From positions 496,001-560,000 of the forward strand of contig DASRFR010000047.1 in the NCBI GenBank assembly GCA_035651455.1: a DNA stretch of 64,000 nucleotides, written 5' to 3'. The translations under genes were made by a program, and so were the position numbers. Below, piece by piece: positions 59,911-64,000 of this stretch (the first letter of the stretch is position 1; every line of letters starts with the position of its first letter). This stretch comes from DASRFR01 sp035651455 (GTDB lineage: Bacteria; Acidobacteriota; Terriglobia; Terriglobales; Acidobacteriaceae). The notes beneath the pieces were generated by a model that saw only the letters and a program-made list of their open reading frames with translations, did not search any database and was not told the DNA's origin.

Positions 59911-61098
59911 TTAGCCAAATTGCTGCAGGAATCTCTTATCTCCCTGGAAGAACAGCTGGATATCGTCCACGCCGTACTTCAGGATGGCAATTCTGTCGGC
60001 GCCCATCCCAAAAGCAAAGCCGGAAACCTTCTTCGGGTCGTAGCCGTTCTCCTTGACGAACTCGAAGACATTCGGATCTACCATGCCGCAGCCTAGAATT
60101 TCGATCCAGCCTGTGGTCTTGCACGGGCGGCAAGCTTCGCTGCCGCGACGGCCGCTCCCACCGCAAATGAAGCAGCTGACCATCATCTCCGCGCTCGGCT
60201 CGGTAAACGGGAAGAACGACGGGCGGAACTGGGTCTTCACGCTCGAACCAAAAAGCGCTTTCATGGCGTGATCAAGCGTGCCCTTCAGGTCACCGAAAGT
60301 GATGTTTGTGTCCACCGCCAGTCCTTCGACCTGGTGGAACATTGGCGAATGGCTGGCGTCGGGCGGATCGTTGCGGTATACCTTGCCCGGAATCACGATG
60401 CGGATCGGCGGCTTCAATTTCTCCATAGTGCGTATCTGAACCGGAGAAGTGTGAGTGCGCAGCAGCAAGCGTTCGCGCAATGGTTTAGATTCCTGCCCGG
60501 CGATGAACAACGTGTCCTGCATGTCGCGCGCGGGATGGTTCGGGGGAAAATTGAGAGACTCGAAGTTGTAGTAGTCGGTCTCGACCTCCGGCCCTTCCTC
60601 GACCGAGTAGCCGAGATTGCGGAACACAGCGACGATCTCGTTCATCGTCTTGATCACTGGATGCTCGGTACCAATGGGGCGACGAATGGCGGGAAGAGTG
60701 ATGTCGATCTGTCTGTCGGACTGTCGATCTCTGTTCGCGCGAAGATCTTTTAAGTGGCGTTCGCTCCCCGTCGAGGTAACTGACCCTTGGACATCTACGA
60801 AGGTGTCCACTTTTCCATAAGCGGCGTGTACATGGTCCTCAACGATCAACTTAATCTCGTTCACTCTCTGACCAACTGCAGGTTTCGCGTCCTTTGGTGC
60901 GCTCTTAAGCCACAGCTCGTTTAGCTGCGTAAGAATCCCGTTCTTGCGTGCCAACCAACGATCACGAAAGGTCTTCCAGTCCGCTTCACTTTCCACATTG
61001 TCCGACTCTTCCTGAAGAGCGGCGAGTAAGTTCCTTCCCTTTACCTCGAGTTCCGTGGCTGTGTACTCTGTCAATCTTGGAACGCTGTACTCGGTCAT
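59911..61098 (-). CDS. pheS: Phenylalanyl-tRNA synthetase alpha subunit
   Basis: 395 residues, longer than the usual 330-350. The class II core is clear: EVETDYYNFESLNFPPNHPA, DTLFIAGQE, LRTHTSPVQIRTM, DASHSPMFHQVEGLAVD and GFAFGMGADRIAILKYGV. A Cys pair insert (CFICGGSGRRGSEACRPCKT) resembles that of many bacterial PheS. Between the N-terminal coiled coil and the core there is an extra stretch (about 100-135, VQGSVTSTGSERHLKDLRAN) not found in most homologues. The 5' third appears lower in G+C than neighbours. It lies 23 bp upstream of pheT. Confidence 0.95.
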   Translation of the reverse strand: MTEYSVPRLTEYTATELEVKGRNLLAALQEESDNVESEADWKTFRDRWLARKNGILTQLNELWLKSAPKDAKPAVGQRVNEIKLIVEDHVHAAYGKVDTFVDVQGSVTSTGSERHLKDLRANRDRQSDRQIDITLPAIRRPIGTEHPVIKTMNEIVAVFRNLGYSVEEGPEVETDYYNFESLNFPPNHPARDMQDTLFIAGQESKPLRERLLLRTHTSPVQIRTMEKLKPPIRIVIPGKVYRNDPPDASHSPMFHQVEGLAVDTNITFGDLKGTLDHAMKALFGSSVKTQFRPSFFPFTEPSAEMMVSCFICGGSGRRGSEACRPCKTTGWIEILGCGMVDPNVFEFVKENGYDPKKVSGFAFGMGADRIAILKYGVDDIQLFFQGDKRFLQQFG

Positions 61099-61281
61099 TG
61101 TTGTGAAGTGTCGGATACGTACAAAGATCAGCTTTGATGAGACGGCATCATTTGATGCGATAATGCAGCCGAGCCATCGGCGGTATGGATTCGCTCAACT
61201 TGCAAGCAACACCAGGACACAGTTCGAACTGCGCCCTGGACTGTTTAATCAATGGCTGATTAAAAGCTAAAGGGCTAATTC

Positions 61282-61647
61282 TTACGCGGCCCCGCCGAGA
61301 GCGCCCTTCGCCTGCTCGGCGAGGTTTTTAAAGGCGCCTGGATCGGTCACCGCGAGGTCGGCAAGAATCTTGCGATCCAATTCCACGCCGCTCTTCTTCA
61401 GACCGCTGATGAATTTGCTGTAGCTCAATCCGTGCAGCTTGGCGGCAGCGCCAATGCGCACGATCCACAGTGAGCGGAACTGGCGCTTCTTCTGCTTGCG
61501 GCCGGCGTAGGCGAACTTCAAGCCGCGCTCAACCGCTTCCTTCGCAGAGCGATACAGCTTTGATTTTGTCAGGTAATAACCGCTGGCGCGGTCTAATATT
61601 TTTTTGCGCTTGGCGCGGCGTTTGGTTCCGCGTTTTACACGAGGCAT
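61282..61647 (-). CDS. rplT: 50S ribosomal protein L20
   Basis: 121 residues. MPRVKRGTKRRAKRKKILDR, RASGYYLTKSKLYRSAKEAV and LWIVRIGAAAKLHGLSYSKF match L20 along its length. It is an early assembly protein and, in several bacteria, represses its own infC-rpmI-rplT operon. AAAGGAGAAG precedes the ATG. pheS follows 183 bp downstream on the same strand, a common arrangement. Confidence 0.97.
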   Translation of the reverse strand: MPRVKRGTKRRAKRKKILDRASGYYLTKSKLYRSAKEAVERGLKFAYAGRKQKKRQFRSLWIVRIGAAAKLHGLSYSKFISGLKKSGVELDRKILADLAVTDPGAFKNLAEQAKGALGGAA

Positions 61648-61791
61648 GGTCTTCTCCTTTTATTTTCTAATTGCCCCAGGGTCGCTTCCGACCGGGGCGG
61701 CGGTTGGAGGCAGGAGACGCGAGGTCTATGGCCTCTTCACACGCCAAAAACAATGGCCGATTTCAGATTTCGTCAAAATCCGACGACCATC
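61648..61791 (-). other. rpmI-rplT intergenic leader, possible L20 control region
   Basis: A 144-bp gap between rpmI and rplT is long for this operon. L20 autoregulation sites sit near here in other bacteria. On the minus strand it contains several GC-rich complementary segments (for example CCTGGGGC with neighbouring GCCCCGG text), but I cannot draw a specific L20-binding structure with confidence. Confidence 0.3.
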
Positions 61792-61989
61792 TTATTGATA
61801 GGGGATCATCCGTTTTACTTTGCGCGCGTCAGCATCGCTGACCAGGACGGAGTGACCCAGTTTTTTCTTCCGTTTGTGCGGCTTCGAGGTAAGTATGTGG
61901 CGCAAATGAGAGTGCCCACGCTTCACCTTTCCCGTCGCAGTCTTCTTGAAGCGCTTGGAAGCGCCTTTATGGCTTTTTAGCTTTGGCAT
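61792..61989 (-). CDS. rpmI: 50S ribosomal protein L35
   Basis: 65 residues: MPKLKSHKGASKRFKKTATG, then KVKRGHSHLRHILTSKPHKR and a C-terminal KRMIPYQ. Full family length and pattern. It lies 62 bp downstream of infC and 144 bp upstream of rplT. Confidence 0.97.
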   Translation of the reverse strand: MPKLKSHKGASKRFKKTATGKVKRGHSHLRHILTSKPHKRKKKLGHSVLVSDADARKVKRMIPYQ

Positions 61990-62051
61990 AGGAGTCGTTC
62001 CCAGTGTCTAATTGGCTGTCGAGCAAGAGCTAGAAGCTAGCCCGCTGTTTC

Positions 62052-62627
62052 TCAGGCTTGCCGCGCCTGGCTATGGGCCGGCGGCTTCGGTGAACCGGAA
62101 GGCTTCTGATCCGCGGTCTTCTTCGGCGCGAGGATGGCGTGCAGCGTGTTGCCTTCCTGGCGCGGCCGGAATTCCACGATGCCTTTTTCCGCTATGTCCT
62201 TGATCAGCCGTTCCAAAATTTCACGACCCAGGTTGGTGCGCGTCATCTCGCGCCCGCGGAAAAAGATTGTTGCCTTGACCTTGTCACCCTCGTCGAGAAA
62301 GCGCAGCACGTGGTTCTTCTTGGTCTCGTAATCGTGATCGTCCACGTTGATGCGGAACTTCACTTCCTTGACGGTGATGGTCTTCTGATGTTTCTTGGCC
62401 TCGCGCTCTTTTTTCTCCTGCTGGTAGAGATACTTCCCGTAATCCATGATGCGGCAAACTGGAGGTTGCGCTGTGGGAGAGATCTCGACCAGGTCCAAAT
62501 TTCTTTCGCGGGCCATTTTGAGCGCTTCGTACGGTGGCAAAATTCCAATTTGCTGGCCTTCGTCGTCGATCACGCGGATTTCGCGTGCGCGAATACGCTC
62601 ATTGGTGCGGATAAAACGTTTATCGAT
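62052..62627 (-). CDS. infC: Translation initiation factor IF-3, ATC start
   Basis: 191 residues if begun at the ATC at 62627. The first GTG/ATG-type codon in frame is a GTG at 62573, but it lies inside the conserved N-terminus; the residues encoded upstream (IDKRFIRTNERIRAREIRVI) match the usual IF-3 start. A stop codon occurs 18 bp before the ATC, and GGAGG (62637-62633) lies exactly 5 bp upstream of it. IF-3 binds 30S subunits and checks initiation codons; infC in E. coli starts with AUU for autoregulation, and AUC is reported in Myxococcus. C-terminal domain: DKVKATIFFRGREMTRTNLG. The tail is Pro/Lys/Gln rich. Confidence 0.92.
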   Translation of the reverse strand: MDKRFIRTNERIRAREIRVIDDEGQQIGILPPYEALKMARERNLDLVEISPTAQPPVCRIMDYGKYLYQQEKKEREAKKHQKTITVKEVKFRINVDDHDYETKKNHVLRFLDEGDKVKATIFFRGREMTRTNLGREILERLIKDIAEKGIVEFRPRQEGNTLHAILAPKKTADQKPSGSPKPPAHSQARQA

Positions 62628-62666
62628 ACAGTCCTCCGTGCGCTAGCGGCACATGTGGGATGGAAA

Positions 62667-62675
62667 ATTATAACA
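62667..62675 (-). promoter_or_regulatory. Extended -10 promoter of the infC operon
   Basis: On the minus strand TGTTATAAT: a perfect TATAAT (62672-62667) with a TGn extension. The -35 (TCAAGC at 17-bp spacing) is weak. Predicted start near 62660 gives a leader of about 32 nt before the ATC start codon, so no long attenuator precedes infC. Confidence 0.6.
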
Positions 62676-62869
62676 TGACAGCGGCTTTGGCTTGACGCGG
62701 CTCACCTGCGCAGTGCCGCCAGCCGGAACGATTCACCGATTATGTGAAAACGTCACTGGTCACAGCACAAACTCTTGTGGCACCCGAGCGCAGAAAGGGA
62801 TATCTGTCGTACCCTTTGTCTCTCGCTGGTGAACTGCCTTTTACGGGGCGGCGCGGTATATTGAAGCCA

Positions 62870-64000
62870 ATGCCCAGGAAAACGACTGCAAGTTCTTCGC
62901 CGCGTGTGGCGATTGCCATCATGGCTGCGGGCAAGGGCACACGCCTGAAATCGAAACACCCGAAAGTGCTGCACGAAGTCGGCGGCAAACCACTGCTGGC
63001 GTACGTAATCGCAGCGGCTACCGAGGTCGTCGCTCCTGCCGACATATACGTCATCATCGGCCATGAGGCGAAGCGAGTGCGCGACACCGTCGCGCATACG
63101 GGCGTGAACTTTATCGTGCAAGAACCGCAACGCGGAACCGGCCATGCACTCATGGTGTCACGGCAGGCGCTCAAACCCTACGACGCAGTGGTCGTCCTTT
63201 CCGGCGATGCCCCGCTGATCGCGCCCGCGACCATCCAAAACATGGCGGATTTCCACCTCCGCGAAAAGGGCGCGATGACACTGCTGGCGGCGGAAGTCGA
63301 AGATCCCACGGGTTATGGCAGAGTGGTTCGCAAAAGCGGAACGGGCGATGAGGTAAGAGCCATCGTGGAGGAGAAGGCTGCGACGCCCGCCCAGCGCAAG
63401 ATCCGTGAAATCAATTCTGGCTTCTATGCCTTCGAGGCGCCCACTCTGTTTGACAACATCGAAAAGCTGACCACCAACAATCCGCATGGCGAGTTCTACC
63501 TGACCGACATGGCGGAAGTCCTGACAAAAGAAAAAAAACGTGTGATGGTTTACAGGACGGAACACCCGGGCGAAATTCTGGGAACGAATACTCGGGCCGA
63601 ACTGATAGAGCTTGATGCGCGTGTGCGCATGGCGAAGTGCCGGCAACTCATGAACGACGGTGTAACCATTTTCTATCCGCAAAGCTGTGTCATCGATTCC
63701 GATGTGGAGATCGGCGCCGACACCACCATTGAGCCGTTCGTCCAAATACTGGGGAATTCCCGCATCGGCTCGGATTGCCGCATCCGTTCTTACAGCGTGA
63801 TCATGAATTCGCAACTCGGCGACAACGTCGAAATCCGCCAGGCTACTGTTATGGACAGCTCGCGGATCTCGGCCGGCGCCATCATTGGGCCCTTTTCGCA
63901 TCTGCGCCCCGGCAGCGACATTGGGGAAGGCGCACATCTCGGCAACTTTGTGGAAGTCAAAAAAACGAAGGTAGGCAAAGGCTCCAAGGCGAATCACCTG
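62870..64000 (+). CDS. glmU: Bifunctional GlmU, UDP-GlcNAc pyrophosphorylase/acetyltransferase (3' partial)
   Basis: 377 codons to the window end, still open. The N-terminal uridyltransferase domain has IAIMAAGKGTRLKSKHPKVL (AAGKGTR at 19-25), VQEPQRGTGHAL, VVLSGDAPLI, and GEFYLTDMAEVLTKEKKRVM. The left-handed beta-helix begins at about residue 275 (VIDSDVEIGADTTIEPFVQI). GlmU acetylates GlcN-1-P and makes UDP-GlcNAc for peptidoglycan and LPS. The last part of the acetyltransferase domain lies beyond the window. A 10-residue N-terminal extension precedes the core. Confidence 0.95.
   Translation, partial: MPRKTTASSSPRVAIAIMAAGKGTRLKSKHPKVLHEVGGKPLLAYVIAAATEVVAPADIYVIIGHEAKRVRDTVAHTGVNFIVQEPQRGTGHALMVSRQALKPYDAVVVLSGDAPLIAPATIQNMADFHLREKGAMTLLAAEVEDPTGYGRVVRKSGTGDEVRAIVEEKAATPAQRKIREINSGFYAFEAPTLFDNIEKLTTNNPHGEFYLTDMAEVLTKEKKRVMVYRTEHPGEILGTNTRAELIELDARVRMAKCRQLMNDGVTIFYPQSCVIDSDVEIGADTTIEPFVQILGNSRIGSDCRIRSYSVIMNSQLGDNVEIRQATVMDSSRISAGAIIGPFSHLRPGSDIGEGAHLGNFVEVKKTKVGKGSKANHL

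Noticed and set aside
1..64000. CRISPR arrays, tRNA or rRNA genes, insertion sequences, prophage genes, att sites, replication origin
   Set aside because: I looked through the intergenic regions for regular repeats, cloverleaf-like sequences, transposase or integrase genes and DnaA-box clusters and saw none. A tRNAscan-SE and IS search would settle this.

Overview
The window reads as a chromosomal segment of an Acidobacteriota bacterium (Terriglobia/Koribacter-like). This is inferred from gene content: a very large Oar-type TonB-dependent receptor with an N-terminal carboxypeptidase-regulatory-like domain next to a LacI regulator, a YpdA/bacilliredoxin pair, many small exported proteins, GAF/SpoIIE and NtrC/PilZ signalling genes, and frequent GTG/TTG starts. 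The DNA is G+C rich and densely coding on both strands. I see no IS element, prophage, CRISPR array, rRNA or tRNA gene. The left end cuts a pterin dehydratase and the right end cuts glmU.

Layout. 0-8 kb: pterin-4a-carbinolamine dehydratase, MFS exporter, secreted S9 peptidase, CyaY, a small exported protein, YpdA, aspartase. 8.5-13.4 kb: TonB-dependent receptor (strong terminator, recognisable promoter) and its LacI-family neighbour. 13.5-18 kb: exported TPR protein, OmpA-family coiled-coil protein, and an unknown protein built of exact 41-residue repeats. 18-24.7 kb: GAF-GAF-SpoIIE phosphatase overlapping lysA, hpt, a UPF0173 hydrolase, an O-methyltransferase, a 2OG-Fe(II) oxygenase and a small acidic protein. 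24.9-32 kb: amidohydrolase, SnoaL-like secreted protein, NAD kinase, TlyA, an exported unknown, YebC and a two-TM protein. 32-40.5 kb: membrane MutS-like ATPase, Ig-repeat lipoprotein, CHASE3 histidine kinase, a CxxCH plus copper-monooxygenase-like protein, a degenerate receiver, an NTF2-like protein and a beta-barrel protein. 40.5-46.7 kb: ABC-2 exporter pair, sialidase-like secreted protein, bacilliredoxin, exported unknown, SIMPL protein. 46.7-51.9 kb: a regulatory island with a soluble histidine kinase, an NtrC-type regulator, a PilZ protein, an orphan sigma-54 activator and a 51-residue protein. 52-57.8 kb: FecR-domain protein, ccmABCD (including a 41-residue CcmD), a PpiC-type isomerase and an SDR epimerase. 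57.8-64 kb: the translation block infC-rpmI-rplT-pheS-pheT on the minus strand, divergent from glmU.

The most notable observations are: (1) infC appears to start at an ATC codon with an ideal Shine-Dalgarno and an extended -10 promoter; (2) PheT lacks the usual N-terminal tRNA-binding OB domain; (3) the orphan sigma-54 activator has a textbook -24/-12 element with a near-perfect inverted repeat at enhancer distance; (4) the receptor promoter is bracketed by two LacI-type half-palindromes; (5) the 41-residue repeat protein belongs to no family I recognise. No single locus proves a wholly new system. The 46.7-51.9 kb regulatory island and the repeat protein are the best places to look.
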